A stretch of DNA of 64,000 nucleotides from Colwellia sp. (GCA_020630795.1 JAHDIK010000011.1:1-64000); one strand, 5' to 3'; counted from the first letter of the stretch, positions 36,644 through 47,168 are shown. Notes: generated by a model not told the origin, from the sequence alone. Program-made: numbers and translations.

Positions 36644-37348
36644 ATGCTGTTGTTTACTAAGTTACCTACCCTTACGTTATATCAGCTCAAAAGCGTAATT
36701 TTACTGTTGTTGGTTTCCGTTTCGTCTCACGCATATAACAACGATACAAACTCGTCTAATTCTTTATCTATCAACGTATTGAATGTAAATAGTCAGCCTT
36801 TAGAGAACATGGTTGTTTACGTTGAACCAGTAGGCCATACCATTACCCACAAAAATGTCGCTACCTTAGAAATAGGCCAACAAAACAAGTCTTTCATGCC
36901 GTACATTAGTGTTACGCAATTAGGTAACGAAGTTGCTTTTAATAACAAAGACAATATTACCCATCATATTTATTCTCCTGTTGGTAAGAGTAAGTTCTCC
37001 ATAAAAATTCGTTCTGGGCAAACACTGGTTAAAAACAACTTTCAACAAGCTGGTGAGGTGTCGATGGGGTGTAATATTCACGACTGGATGAGTGGTTACA
37101 TGCTGATTGTAGACACGCCGTTTTTCGCAAAGTCTGATAAAAATGGGCAAGTTGAAATAGAACTGAATAAATCGGGTCAATATAAAGTGGTGGTTTGGCA
37201 CCCTCAAATGAATGAAGCGAATAATAGAATGTCGAAAGTCATTAACGTGAACGACTCTATGAGCATAACCATGCAGCTATTAAATCCTATGGATGAGATT
37301 CCTACCCAAAAAAATGAAGACGATTTCGATTTTCTTTCAGACTATTAA
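36644..37348 (+). CDS. Exported cupredoxin-like protein (methylamine-utilisation type)
   Basis: A 234-residue protein with an N-terminal hydrophobic signal (residues 14-30). The region NEVAFNNKDNITHHIYS (about 95-111), then GCNIHDWMSGYM (142-153), has the His-Cys-His-Met ligand set of a type 1 copper site. The WHPQM end fits proteins annotated as methylamine-utilisation-like/plastocyanin-like. It is probably a periplasmic copper electron carrier or sensor. It begins a three-gene cluster: the next gene starts ten bases after its stop. No methylamine dehydrogenase gene is present, so the family name does not imply that function. Confidence 0.8.
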   Translation: MLLFTKLPTLTLYQLKSVILLLLVSVSSHAYNNDTNSSNSLSINVLNVNSQPLENMVVYVEPVGHTITHKNVATLEIGQQNKSFMPYISVTQLGNEVAFNNKDNITHHIYSPVGKSKFSIKIRSGQTLVKNNFQQAGEVSMGCNIHDWMSGYMLIVDTPFFAKSDKNGQVEIELNKSGQYKVVVWHPQMNEANNRMSKVINVNDSMSITMQLLNPMDEIPTQKNEDDFDFLSDY

Positions 37349-37357
37349 AGGTAAAGC

Positions 37358-39688
37358 GTGAAAATGAAAAGCTTACAAACGAGAATATTTTTATTTTTTG
37401 TTTTATTACTTTTATTCGTTCAATCAATTGCACTTTGGACATTGTTCGAGGGTAACAATGCGCAAGAACAGCAAGAAATTAACAACCGATTAAACACAGC
37501 TAAAACCATTTTTACTGAGCAGTTTAATAGCAGACGAGACTACCTCGCAGCTTTTGCTGAAACCGCAGCAAAAGACTATGGCATTAAAGACGTATTTGAA
37601 GGCGACACCCGCAGTTTACTTGTGGCTTTAAATAATCATCGCCAACGCATAGATGCTGACTTAGCCATGGCTATTTCTGCCAAAGGCGATATAACCGCGC
37701 AATTAAAAATTGCACGTATTAATAATTTAAAAAATAAAGTACAAAAAGGCTCTGAATTAGGGCAAGCATTTAAACACCCTGAATGGCTTGAAAGCCAAGA
37801 ACAAGCTCACTTGTATATGCTTGACGGCACCTTGTATCAACTCAGTTTGTCTCCACTTACCGTAGGTTCAACTACCATTGGTTGGTTAGCATTCGGCTTT
37901 GAAATAAACCAAGAACTCGCGAACCACTTTTTAGACATAACACAGCTACAAGTTGATTTTATTTTAAATGAAAACAACAACTGGTTGCTGGTTGCGTCAT
38001 CAAACCCACAAGCCGATATTAACTTTGCTAAAAGCATAGTAGACGGTAATACGCCTGATCAATACATTGCGATTGGCGATTTAATTTCTGAATTCGACAA
38101 CCAAGAATTCGGTTTAGCCATGTACGGGCTACGCGCCGATATTGTGGAAGTACTGCAAGAGCAATGGTGGCAATTTTTGGTGTTAACCTTAATCACCTTG
38201 TTGCTATCGTTAGCAAGTGCCTACCTAATTGCGGCGTCTATTACCAAGCCAATTAAGCGTTTAGTACAACAAGCTAAAATTATTGCCGAGGGTGACTACC
38301 AACAAAAAATATCGTTGAAAGACAGCAGCGAACTAGGGCAATTAGCCGACGAATTTAACGTAATGCAGCAAGCGGTATTAGTTCGTGAGCAAGAAATTAC
38401 GCACCGCGCAAACCACGACCCATTAACTGAATTACCTAACCGTAATATATTAATTAAAACGCTAAACGAGTTAATAGAAGCGCGTACGAGCTTTCAGTTA
38501 TTTCATTTAAATTTAAGCCGTTTGAAAGATGTAAATGAAACGTTGGGGCACGACGTAGGAGACTGGTTAATTCAGCGCACCGCCGAGCGTTTAGCCAAAT
38601 TAACGCAATTTACGTTATTAACACATACAGGTGGCGACGAGTTTGTTTTATTGTTTGTTAAGCAAGAAAAGCATTCTATTAATGAATTGGTTAAGAGCAT
38701 TAATACAGCATTAGAAGCGCACTGCGATTACGGCGGAATTAATCTTCAATTACAAGTACGCATAGGTATCTCGTCGTTCCCTGAACACAGTAATGTTGAT
38801 AAAACACTACTGCAAATGGCTGACACAGCACTACAAAACGCGAAAAAAGATAACAATAACTTTCAATGTTACGACAAGTCGCTAGACGTAAATAGTGTTG
38901 AGCGTTTAAACCTGATCAACGACTTAAAACACGCAATTTCAGATGACCAATTAGAGCTGCATTATCAACCTAAACTTGATTTACAAACCAATATTGTTAC
39001 TCATGCTGAAGCGCTAGTTCGCTGGTATCACCCTACTCTTGGTATGGTTCCACCTGATAACTTTATTCATATTGCCGAACAAACAGGGCAAATAAATAAG
39101 CTTACGCGTTGGGTGGTAACTACCGCATTAAAACAATCCGCTACTTGGCGAAATAACAATATAGACATTAACGTTGCGGTAAATATATCGGCCGAAAACC
39201 TGAAAGAGCCTGACTTTTACGAGTTTATTATTGAGTCGATTAACGCAAACCATGTACCTGTAAATAAAGTTACGCTTGAGGTAACTGAAAGCGCAGTGGT
39301 AGACAATCCAGAGTCAGCCACTAAGTTGTTACAACGCTTTAAAGACGCAGGAATTAAAATTTCGATAGACGACTACGGAACAGGTTATTCTTCATTAGCT
39401 CAATTAAAACAACTCCCTGTACATGAATTAAAAATTGATAAATCGTTCGTACAACATTTGCATGAAGATGAAGACGATCGCATTATTGTAAGATCTACCA
39501 TTGAGCTCGCTCATAACATGGGATTGTCTGTAGTGTCTGAAGGTATTGAAGACGATTTTGCATTACGCTGGTTGGCAGAACAAGGTTGTGAATTAGGGCA
39601 AGGCTATTTTATTAGCCGACCTAAACCAACAGACGACTTTACAACATGGATGAAAAAACAAAACAAAAATACAGTTGAACAAGGCTAA
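37358..39688 (+). CDS. Membrane GGDEF-EAL protein, likely c-di-GMP phosphodiesterase
   Basis: A 777-residue protein: transmembrane helix (9-30), periplasmic sensor domain (about 31-268), second helix (272-292), HAMP (295-345), GGDEF (350-505), EAL (515-765). The GGDEF motif itself (425-429) is intact, but the metal aspartates of the canonical DLDxFK stretch are replaced (HLNLSRLK, Asn385 and Ser387), and no RxxD I-site precedes it, so this half is probably inactive or regulatory. The EAL half keeps EAL (551-553), NISAENL, EVTES, DDYGTGYSS, KIDKSFV and EGIE. The GTG start at 37358 has AAAGG at ideal spacing. Operon with the flanking genes. Confidence 0.9.
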   Translation: MKMKSLQTRIFLFFVLLLLFVQSIALWTLFEGNNAQEQQEINNRLNTAKTIFTEQFNSRRDYLAAFAETAAKDYGIKDVFEGDTRSLLVALNNHRQRIDADLAMAISAKGDITAQLKIARINNLKNKVQKGSELGQAFKHPEWLESQEQAHLYMLDGTLYQLSLSPLTVGSTTIGWLAFGFEINQELANHFLDITQLQVDFILNENNNWLLVASSNPQADINFAKSIVDGNTPDQYIAIGDLISEFDNQEFGLAMYGLRADIVEVLQEQWWQFLVLTLITLLLSLASAYLIAASITKPIKRLVQQAKIIAEGDYQQKISLKDSSELGQLADEFNVMQQAVLVREQEITHRANHDPLTELPNRNILIKTLNELIEARTSFQLFHLNLSRLKDVNETLGHDVGDWLIQRTAERLAKLTQFTLLTHTGGDEFVLLFVKQEKHSINELVKSINTALEAHCDYGGINLQLQVRIGISSFPEHSNVDKTLLQMADTALQNAKKDNNNFQCYDKSLDVNSVERLNLINDLKHAISDDQLELHYQPKLDLQTNIVTHAEALVRWYHPTLGMVPPDNFIHIAEQTGQINKLTRWVVTTALKQSATWRNNNIDINVAVNISAENLKEPDFYEFIIESINANHVPVNKVTLEVTESAVVDNPESATKLLQRFKDAGIKISIDDYGTGYSSLAQLKQLPVHELKIDKSFVQHLHEDEDDRIIVRSTIELAHNMGLSVVSEGIEDDFALRWLAEQGCELGQGYFISRPKPTDDFTTWMKKQNKNTVEQG

Positions 39689-39691
39689 TAC

Positions 39692-40948
39692 GTGCAAAAA
39701 CTTTTTATTCTTATTTTTCTATATACGAGTGCTGGGTTAAGTGTATTTAATCACGCTAATGCATTTGAAGTAGAAACAGTTTTTCATGGTGTACTTGACG
39801 TACGAGCCACCTCTACCGACTCGTTAACCAGCTATACGCAAGGCGGATACGGAAAATTTGCGTTAGACAACGGTGAAACCTTGTCGCTCGCACAAGCCGG
39901 TGGTGAAGCTTCGCTCATTTGGGATAACGGCATTAGCGCGCATGTTGTAGCAAATGCCTATAACAACGATAACAACTTTGATATTGGCATAACCGAAGCT
40001 TATCTAAAATATACTGGATTGCCCAACGAATCTGGCTATCGCTGGCAGTCTAAACTCGGTATTTTTTATCCTAGAATTTCACTCGAGAACAACGCCTATG
40101 CTTGGGCAAGCAAAAACACGCTGAATTCATCAAGCATGAACACTTGGATAGGTGAAGAGGTACGAGTGTTAGGTAACGAACTCACACTCACCCGTTTAGG
40201 AAAATTCAATAAAAATGCTTTCGATGTGTCTTTTTCGTTAAGTACATTTGTCAATAACGACCCATCTGGCAGCTTATTGTCTTGGCATGGCTGGACGATT
40301 AGCAACCGTCAAACCTTATGGACCGAACGCATAAAACTTCCTGCTTTTAGAGCAAGAATGGAAGGATACGATCTCTATACGCAAGCCTCTAAGTCAGACC
40401 CATTTATCGAGCTTGATGACAGAGTTGGCGCGCATTTACGTGCCGAAGTTAAGTTTCATAAAAAAGGCGCGTTGTCTGCAGGTTATTACAACAATAATGC
40501 TAAACCCTATATTGTTGAATATGGCCAATACGGCTGGAAAACACGCTTTACCCACATAGATTTACGTTGGTTGCTGCCTAAAGGCTTTGTGCTTACTAGT
40601 CAGGTATTACACGGCGACACGCTCATGCAAAGCCCTAACAAACAGGACGTTGTTAACAACGACTACACCAGCGGTTATATGGCAATAACAAAACGCGTAA
40701 AAGCTCATAGATTTACCGCGAGAGTTGAAAAATTTAACGTGAAAGATAACGATACAACTTTGGGCGACAACAACACCGAACGAGGAAAAGCCGCCACATT
40801 AAATTACACGTATAGGTTATCTAAACCTTGGTTTATTTCTTCTGAATTTACATGGATAGACAGTTACCGCCCTGCACGAATGTATACCAACAATCCTATC
40901 GACCTAACCGAACGACAATTAACATTAGCTGCACGCTATTTTTATTAA
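39692..40948 (+). CDS. Putative outer-membrane beta-barrel protein
   Basis: A 418-residue protein with a signal peptide ending NHANA and then many alternating, aromatic-ended strands through to a C-terminal AARYFY, the usual C-terminal Phe/Tyr of outer-membrane barrels. No trimeric-porin motif was recognised. It starts three bases after the EAL gene stop (GTG start with an AAGG site), so it belongs to the cupredoxin/GGDEF-EAL operon. Its exact role is unknown. Confidence 0.75.
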   Translation: MQKLFILIFLYTSAGLSVFNHANAFEVETVFHGVLDVRATSTDSLTSYTQGGYGKFALDNGETLSLAQAGGEASLIWDNGISAHVVANAYNNDNNFDIGITEAYLKYTGLPNESGYRWQSKLGIFYPRISLENNAYAWASKNTLNSSSMNTWIGEEVRVLGNELTLTRLGKFNKNAFDVSFSLSTFVNNDPSGSLLSWHGWTISNRQTLWTERIKLPAFRARMEGYDLYTQASKSDPFIELDDRVGAHLRAEVKFHKKGALSAGYYNNNAKPYIVEYGQYGWKTRFTHIDLRWLLPKGFVLTSQVLHGDTLMQSPNKQDVVNNDYTSGYMAITKRVKAHRFTARVEKFNVKDNDTTLGDNNTERGKAATLNYTYRLSKPWFISSEFTWIDSYRPARMYTNNPIDLTERQLTLAARYFY

Positions 40949-40974
40949 TTTTATTGATTATATAAGTGAAAATA

Positions 40975-41002
40975 TTTCACATTCACTAAATTCGTGTAAA
41001 AT
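40975..41002 (+). promoter_or_regulatory. Promoter of dihaem c4 gene
   Basis: TTTCAC (40975-40980), a 16-base spacer and TAAAAT (40997-41002), with a 13-base block identical to that of the tetrahaem gene promoter. A GTGAAA-ATA-TTTCAC palindrome (40966-40980) overlaps the -35. Confidence 0.6.
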
Positions 41003-41072
41003 GTGTTTATAGTCATTTATTTAACCCACGATACGCTAATGATAATGGTTAGCGTTACACTGAGAGTCTTTT

Positions 41073-41693
41073 ATGAAAAAAATACTGTTAACATTGCTTT
41101 TAGGTTTAGGCGCATTAAACGCAGCATCAGCTATTGAAGGCAACGCCGACGCGGGTAAAAATAAATCAGCAATGTGTGCTGCTTGTCATGGCGCAGACGG
41201 TAACTCTGCAGTTCCAATGTATCCAAAATTAGCAGGTCAAAGTGCTACTTATATCGCTAAGCAATTAGCAGACTTTAAACTAGGTATGACATCTGGTGGT
41301 AAAGAAGGTCGTGCAGACCCTGTTATGGGCGGTATGACAATGGCATTAACGCCACAAGACATGGCTGATTTAGGCGCATACTACTCGTCGCAAACTGCAA
41401 CGGCAAATAATGGTGACGTTAACGAGCTAGGTAAAAAACTATACATGGGCGGTGATTCATCTCGCGGCGTAACAGCATGTATTGCGTGTCATGGTGTTTC
41501 AGGTAAAGGTATGGATTCAGCTGGATTCCCTTCAGTTGCAAGCCAACACAGTGCTTACATTAAGTCGCAGCTTGAAAAATTCCGCTCTGGCGACCGTAAA
41601 AACGACAATGCGAAGATGATGCAAAACATTGCTATTAAGCTTAACGATCAAGACATCGAAGCGCTAACTCAGTACATTACGTCATTCAAATAA
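41073..41693 (+). CDS. Dihaem cytochrome c4
   Basis: A 206-residue periplasmic cytochrome with a signal peptide (residues 1-20) and two CXXCH motifs (CAACH at 35, CIACH in the second half). Both Met-ligand regions (DPVMGGM, KMMQNIA) are those of cytochrome c4. It is a single-copy-length paralogue of half of the tetrahaem protein at 35151. Its own promoter and terminator make it an independent unit. Electron carrier to cbb3 or other oxidases by family knowledge. Confidence 0.93.
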   Translation: MKKILLTLLLGLGALNAASAIEGNADAGKNKSAMCAACHGADGNSAVPMYPKLAGQSATYIAKQLADFKLGMTSGGKEGRADPVMGGMTMALTPQDMADLGAYYSSQTATANNGDVNELGKKLYMGGDSSRGVTACIACHGVSGKGMDSAGFPSVASQHSAYIKSQLEKFRSGDRKNDNAKMMQNIAIKLNDQDIEALTQYITSFK

Positions 41694-41746
41694 GAGTACG
41701 TTAATACAATCAACCGAACATAAAGCAAGCTTGTGTTTGGATATAT

Positions 41747-41772
41747 AAAAAGCAGCGTTAAGCTGCTTTTTT
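41747..41772 (+). terminator. Terminator of dihaem c4 gene
   Basis: AAAAAGCAGC (41747-41756), loop GTTAA, and GCTGCTTTTTT. Confidence 0.9.
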
Positions 41773-41904
41773 AATGTCTAAAATTTGTATTATGCACACG
41801 TATTACTGAAACATTTATTCACGATTTATTGTGTTCGACTTATTTAATTCACAAACGATTATGTATAATATTATGTTAAACATTTAACAATATGACACTT
41901 ACAC

Positions 41905-42993
41905 ATGAAAGCATTACTCTTACTCTCAACATTATTTATTACCTTTGCTAGTCAAGCTTTGCAGCTTAAAGCCGTGGTTAGCGATTTAAATCAGCCAGTT
42001 GATGTTAAGTTCTTCCCATCGTCTAACGACCAAATGCTTATTGCCGGTAAAGAAGGACAACTTACCTTTGCAAATTTATCGGATAAATCACAATACAATG
42101 TGCACGAGTTTAAGGTAAAAAGTGGCTCTGAAATGGGGTTGCTTGGCTTAGCGTTTCATCCTGAGTATGCAGACAATAGTTACTTATTTATTAACTATTT
42201 CCCTAAAAAAGGCGACCGAGTTACTCGAGTGTCTCGCTTTGAATTAGCGAAGAAAGATAATAAATATTCGCTGTTAAACGAAAAAGTTATTTTAGAAATT
42301 GAACAGCCGTACCGTAACCATAACGGCGGACAAATTGCTTTTGGCCCTGACGGGTATTTATATATAGGTATGGGTGATGGTGGTTCAGGCGGCGATCCTA
42401 AAGGCCATGGGCAAAATACTCAAACCTTACTAGGTGCAATGCTACGTATTGATATTAACACACCAAATAATGTTGCTTACACGGTTCCAAGCGACAACCC
42501 TTTTGTAGGTAACACAAATTACAAACCAGAAATTTGGGCATACGGCTTACGCAACCCATGGCGCTTTTCTTTTGCCGGCAACACTCTTATTGCTGCCGAT
42601 GTAGGCCAAAATAAATTTGAAGAAGTGTCAATTATTGAAAAAGGGCAAAACTTAGGTTGGAACATTATGGAAGCGACGCATTGCTTTGAACCTAAAAAGA
42701 ACTGTAACCAAGACAACTTAGTTTTACCTAAAATTGAATACCCACGTAGCGAAGGTCAATCTATTACAGGTGGCTACGTTTACCGTGGTACATTGTTACC
42801 AAACTTAAAGCAGCATTATATTTACGCTGACTTTTTATCTGGCAATATTTGGGCTGCTGATTTTCCTAAATTTTCGGCAACACAAAAATTATTATCTAAG
42901 CAAGGTAACCTTTCTACTTTCGCATTAAGCGATAATGGTGAAATTTACGTTGCTGGTTATGCAAAAGGTAAAGTGTACCAACTAGTTCCTTAA
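41905..42993 (+). CDS. PQQ-dependent aldose sugar dehydrogenase (YliI/Asd-like)
   Basis: A 362-residue exported beta-propeller (signal peptide residues 1-18, ending SQALQ). The NHNGGQIAFGPDGYLYIGMGDGGSGGDP core and GAMLRIDI, ENPFVGN-type and AYGLRNPWRFSF segments are those of soluble glucose/aldose dehydrogenases. It oxidises sugars in the periplasm using PQQ, feeding the respiratory chain. PQQ biosynthesis genes are not in the window. It lies downstream of the c4 gene but with its own promoter region; a functional link with c4 as electron acceptor is plausible but not shown. Confidence 0.9.
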   Translation: MKALLLLSTLFITFASQALQLKAVVSDLNQPVDVKFFPSSNDQMLIAGKEGQLTFANLSDKSQYNVHEFKVKSGSEMGLLGLAFHPEYADNSYLFINYFPKKGDRVTRVSRFELAKKDNKYSLLNEKVILEIEQPYRNHNGGQIAFGPDGYLYIGMGDGGSGGDPKGHGQNTQTLLGAMLRIDINTPNNVAYTVPSDNPFVGNTNYKPEIWAYGLRNPWRFSFAGNTLIAADVGQNKFEEVSIIEKGQNLGWNIMEATHCFEPKKNCNQDNLVLPKIEYPRSEGQSITGGYVYRGTLLPNLKQHYIYADFLSGNIWAADFPKFSATQKLLSKQGNLSTFALSDNGEIYVAGYAKGKVYQLVP

Positions 42994-43107
42994 ATATTTC
43001 GTATAAAAATCATACTAAAAAGGCCAATACTTCTTTGTTCCTAGCATTTTTGTAATTGTCTTCTAAAATTTATCTTAGATAATAAAATACTATTTTCAGG
43101 TAAATAG

Positions 43108-44649
43108 ATGGACGATTCGAGCAAAGAAGTATTTTTCTCCCCCGACGAACAACTTGTTTCAATTACAGATTTAAATGGCGACATAATCTACGCGAACGAC
43201 AATTTTTGTAAAATTGCTGGTTACTCTGAACAAGAGCTAGTCGGTCAGCACCACAATATCGTTAGACACCCAGACATGCCAAAAGCCGCATTTGCTGATT
43301 TATGGCAAAAGCTACAACGTGGAAGCTCTTGGCGAGGCATGGTTAAAAACCGCTGCAAAAATAATGATTTCTATTGGGTAGATGCCTACGTAACACCTGT
43401 TTATCAAGGTGATGACATTGTAGGTTATCAATCGGTTCGAACTTGCCCAACCGACAAACAAAAAAGCGCAGCCGCTGAACTTTATCGCAATATAAACGCA
43501 GGCAAAATACCCAAAGAGTTTTCTACTAATATTCCATTAAAGCGTATTTTAGCAGCCGTTATTGTTCTACTAAGTACGGCTTTTATCGCAATGCAATATG
43601 GCGTTGTACCCGCAATTATTCAGCTGGTTACCTTAGCTGTACTTATCGCTATTTTTACCGACGAAATGTTTGTAATACCTCACTACGTGAGAGAAGTAAC
43701 AGCCAAGTACGACAGTCCATCTCGCTACGTATTTTCTGGAACAGGTATCGGGGCGTTACTGAAATACCCATACCAAATGCAGGAAGCAAAAATCAGAACC
43801 ATTCTTGGACGTAGTCATGATTCAGGAAAAATACTCGCTCGACTTGCCGAACAGCTGTCGGCTAATGCTCAAAAAACCTTAACGGGCTTAGTAGAAGAAA
43901 ATAACCAGCTCAACCAGCTCGCTACGGCAATAACACAAATGAGCAGCACTATTTCTGAAGTCAGTAAAAATACAACGGATGCTCACGACAAAGTAGTTGA
44001 TATAGTAAAAGAGTGTGACCAATCAATCAAAACTATGGAGCACAGCGAAACAACCATTAATAGACTAGCTGACGAGGTTGGCGAAGCGGCGGCAAGCGCA
44101 CAAGACCTAGTAAAAGATGCCGATAACATTGCTACCATTATGGCGGAAATTGAAGGCATAGCAGATCAAACAAACTTACTCGCATTAAACGCGGCAATTG
44201 AAGCAGCGCGTGCAGGTGAACAAGGTAGAGGTTTTGCAGTAGTAGCAGATGAAGTACGTACACTTGCGAGTAGAACGCAATCGGCTACAGAGCATATTAG
44301 GCAGTCGGTGGTAGAGCTACAAGGTACGCTTTCATCGTGGAGCGAGATAATGCTTAAAAGCAAAGAAGACGCTAGCAATAGCGTTGAGCGTACACTCAGT
44401 GCTAAAACCAGTATTAACAACGTTAAATTAATGGTTGATAACGTAAGCGATATTTCGGCTCAAATCGCTACAGCGGCAGAACAACAAAGTGTAGTGGCAA
44501 GCGAAATAAATAAAAGCATACATACCATTGACGATATTTCGAAACAAAACACCGAAAGTGCTGAAAATGCTAATACAAACAGTGTAAAAGTCAACAAAAA
44601 CGCGAGCGACCTAGAAAATCTAAGCTCAACGTTTAGAGTACAAGCTTAG
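43108..44649 (+). CDS. PAS-containing methyl-accepting chemotaxis protein (Aer-like)
   Basis: A 513-residue chemoreceptor. The N-terminal PAS domain (about 8-120: [40 protein letters not shown]) is like that of aerotaxis receptors. One or two membrane segments (about 147-190) lie before the cytoplasmic coiled coil. The signalling hairpin [37 protein letters not shown] is intact. It probably senses redox state through a flavin or oxygen-linked cue and drives CheA/CheW. Single gene; AGG before the ATG. Confidence 0.95.
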   Translation: MDDSSKEVFFSPDEQLVSITDLNGDIIYANDNFCKIAGYSEQELVGQHHNIVRHPDMPKAAFADLWQKLQRGSSWRGMVKNRCKNNDFYWVDAYVTPVYQGDDIVGYQSVRTCPTDKQKSAAAELYRNINAGKIPKEFSTNIPLKRILAAVIVLLSTAFIAMQYGVVPAIIQLVTLAVLIAIFTDEMFVIPHYVREVTAKYDSPSRYVFSGTGIGALLKYPYQMQEAKIRTILGRSHDSGKILARLAEQLSANAQKTLTGLVEENNQLNQLATAITQMSSTISEVSKNTTDAHDKVVDIVKECDQSIKTMEHSETTINRLADEVGEAAASAQDLVKDADNIATIMAEIEGIADQTNLLALNAAIEAARAGEQGRGFAVVADEVRTLASRTQSATEHIRQSVVELQGTLSSWSEIMLKSKEDASNSVERTLSAKTSINNVKLMVDNVSDISAQIATAAEQQSVVASEINKSIHTIDDISKQNTESAENANTNSVKVNKNASDLENLSSTFRVQA

Positions 44650-44693
44650 CCCTTAACTCAATGCGTAATTCAATGCTTAGTTCAACACTTAAT

Positions 44694-46301
44694 TTAGCCA
44701 TTAATCAGTTGCTGAAATTCACTTACTGCACGCTCAGGGCTTTCAGCTTCTGTAATTGCAGTAACGACAGCGATACTGTCTACACCCGTTGCTAATACTT
44801 CAGGTGCTCTCGAATGATTTATGCCACCAATAGCAACAACAGGTATATTTGTTGCCAAATTAAGGATATGTGCTAGGTTATCAACACCTTGTATTTGCCC
44901 TGTCATATTTTTGGTTTTAGTCGGATAAATCGCACCAATAGCAAGATATGAAGGTTGTAGTTGTTGCGCCAGCAAAAATTCATAGCAACCATGCGTACTA
45001 ATACCTAAACGTAAGCCTGCTGCATGAATTTTATCAATGGGTGTCGTTTGCAAATCTTCTTGGCCAATATGAACACCATACGCGCCATGCTCAATAGCCA
45101 ACTGCCAATAATCGTTTATAAACAAGCGCGTTTCAGGGTATTGCTTACTTAATGATACCGCCTGCTTAATGATGTGATTTAACTCGTCTTGCGATTTATT
45201 TTTAACGCGTAGCTGAATAATATTCAAACCTAGCGGTAACAAACGTTCAAGCCAATAGAGCGAGTCGATTACCGGGTATAGCCCCAGCTTTTCAACTCCG
45301 CTTTCATCACTCGTTTTATTTAACGCTAACGACTTAAAAGCTGTTAACGCTTGATATTGGGTATTAATACTAGAACTAACTGTTGGGAAATAAACTGACT
45401 TTTTAGGAATAGACGTTTGTTCAAATGCGCCGTAATGATCTTGCTTATTTTCGTTAACGACTAGCCCTTGATTGATAAATGCTTTAGCTAACGTAAAAGC
45501 GTCTCGTGTTAAATGTCCTTGTGCAACAAACGCAGCAAGAGCAGACGCAAAGCTACAACCTCCTCCGTGTGTGTAGTTGGTATTTACAACAGGTGAACAC
45601 AAGCCGTAAGCGATTGTTTCATCTTCACTCATTTTACTTGAGTCGTCGTCCGTTAACGTATGCAAACAATAATCTACGCATTCAACTATTTGTGCTTGTT
45701 CATCACCTTGAGTAGCTTTGTGATTATCACCAGCCATGTGCTCAGGTATTAACGGATGTCCACCTTTAATGATGACCGAGTTTACACCTAACGCCAAAAT
45801 ACTTTCCGCTAAACGCTCAACATTATCAGCGTTACTATCGGCTAGAATTTTTGCTTCCATACTGTTGGGCGTAATAATATCGACCAAGACTAATAAAGGC
45901 GTTAATTCTGCAACGCTTAATTGCGAAAATTTACCGCCAACTGAAGCTTGCCCAACAGGGTCAAAGATAACTTTTACGTGTGGCGACTCACTTTTAAGTG
46001 TTGTAAGAACATTTACCAACCAAGCAACTTGTTCGCTATTAGCCAACAAGCCTATTTTAATCACACGTGGCGGTTTATCGGTAATAAGCGCATCAAATTG
46101 CTGTTGTAGAATACCTACGCTAATTGGATTGACACTTATTAACTGCTGAGAATTTTGTACCGTGTTAGCCGTAATTAAATGACACACTTCTACACCCAGC
46201 GAATGTCCCGTTTTAATATCTGCCGCTATACCTGCTCCACCAGAACAATCACTGCCAGAAATGGTCCAAACGATTGGTTTGTTGTTTATCTTGTTATCCA
46301 T
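44694..46301 (-). CDS. thiDE: Bifunctional HMP-P kinase / thiamin phosphate synthase (ThiD-ThiE fusion)
   Basis: About 535 residues. The N-terminal ThiD domain (1-about 320, SGSDCSGGAGIAADIKT near the start) phosphorylates hydroxymethylpyrimidine phosphate; the C-terminal ThiE domain (about 335-535, LFINDYW, GVHIGQEDL, AIGAIYPT) joins HMP-PP to thiazole phosphate. Such a fusion is known in some gammaproteobacteria. I start at the ATG at 46301; the TTG one codon before it is an alternative. It is the last gene of the thiamin operon. Confidence 0.92.
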   Translation of the reverse strand: MDNKINNKPIVWTISGSDCSGGAGIAADIKTGHSLGVEVCHLITANTVQNSQQLISVNPISVGILQQQFDALITDKPPRVIKIGLLANSEQVAWLVNVLTTLKSESPHVKVIFDPVGQASVGGKFSQLSVAELTPLLVLVDIITPNSMEAKILADSNADNVERLAESILALGVNSVIIKGGHPLIPEHMAGDNHKATQGDEQAQIVECVDYCLHTLTDDDSSKMSEDETIAYGLCSPVVNTNYTHGGGCSFASALAAFVAQGHLTRDAFTLAKAFINQGLVVNENKQDHYGAFEQTSIPKKSVYFPTVSSSINTQYQALTAFKSLALNKTSDESGVEKLGLYPVIDSLYWLERLLPLGLNIIQLRVKNKSQDELNHIIKQAVSLSKQYPETRLFINDYWQLAIEHGAYGVHIGQEDLQTTPIDKIHAAGLRLGISTHGCYEFLLAQQLQPSYLAIGAIYPTKTKNMTGQIQGVDNLAHILNLATNIPVVAIGGINHSRAPEVLATGVDSIAVVTAITEAESPERAVSEFQQLING

Positions 46302-46359
46302 CAATTTTCTACTTTTACGAGTACATAAAGGTGAGTTACATTGCTTGCAATTGTTGTAC

Positions 46360-47157
46360 TCAAGAATTCTGATGCCAAAACGGCGTATCTAACGTCGGCG
46401 TTGACGGATGCGCAGTTTGTCGTTCAGCCATAACACCACCCACGTAAGCTGTTTCACCTGCCTGTAGCGACAAAGCAAACGCTTTCGCCATTGCAACAGG
46501 GTTATCTGCTAACGCAACGGCACTGTTTAACAATACACCATCGTAGCCCATCTCCATCGCTAAACACGCGTCAGACGGCTTACCAATGCCTGCATCTAAA
46601 ATCAACGTTGTATTAGGCAATCGCAAACGAATAGTTTCAAGATTATAAGGGTTCATTAACCCTTTACCTGTACCTATTGGCGACGCCCACGGCATAACAA
46701 CTTCACAACCTAAATCACTCAACCTTTGGCAAAGTACAAGATCGTCAGTGCAATATGGGAGTACATTAAACCCATCAGCAATAAGCTGTTCTGTTGCGGA
46801 TAACAGCTCAATTGGATCTGGCTGTAAGTTGTAATCGTCGCCAATCACTTCAAGCTTTATCCAATTAGTATTAAAAATTTCTCGGCTCATATGAGCTAAT
46901 GTAATCGCTTCTTTCGCGCTTTTACAACCCGCAGTATTGGGAAGTAAATGCCCATTAGTTTGCGCGACAATTTCTTGTATATATTGCCAAATTTGGTTGC
47001 CCGATTTGTCTGCTGGGTTCTGTCTTTTAAGCGACAACGTCACGACTTGCGAACCGCTGGCTAAAATAGCGTCTTTCATTATTTGTGGAGACGAATACAA
47101 GGCACTACCGATTAATAGGCGGCTGTTTAACGTTTTTCCATATATAGTTAATGACAT
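46360..47157 (-). CDS. thiG: Thiazole synthase
   Basis: A 265-residue enzyme that builds the thiazole ring from deoxyxylulose-5-phosphate, dehydroglycine and ThiS thiocarboxylate. LNTAGC-type active-site segment ([11 protein letters not shown]) and [28 protein letters not shown] are conserved. AGAGG precedes the ATG. Together with ThiO it indicates the glycine-oxidase route to dehydroglycine. Normal length. Confidence 0.95.
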   Translation of the reverse strand: MSLTIYGKTLNSRLLIGSALYSSPQIMKDAILASGSQVVTLSLKRQNPADKSGNQIWQYIQEIVAQTNGHLLPNTAGCKSAKEAITLAHMSREIFNTNWIKLEVIGDDYNLQPDPIELLSATEQLIADGFNVLPYCTDDLVLCQRLSDLGCEVVMPWASPIGTGKGLMNPYNLETIRLRLPNTTLILDAGIGKPSDACLAMEMGYDGVLLNSAVALADNPVAMAKAFALSLQAGETAYVGGVMAERQTAHPSTPTLDTPFWHQNS

Positions 47158-47168
47158 AAAACCTCTTG

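Noticed and set aside
44645-44695. Short repeated TTCAATGC/TTCAACAC units between chemoreceptor and thiDE
   Set aside because: Three imperfect 12-14-base units only; too short and imperfect to call a functional repeat.
45736-46149. 137-codon plus-strand frame inside thiDE
   Set aside because: It lies wholly within thiDE on the opposite strand, has no ribosome site and the translation has no recognised family.
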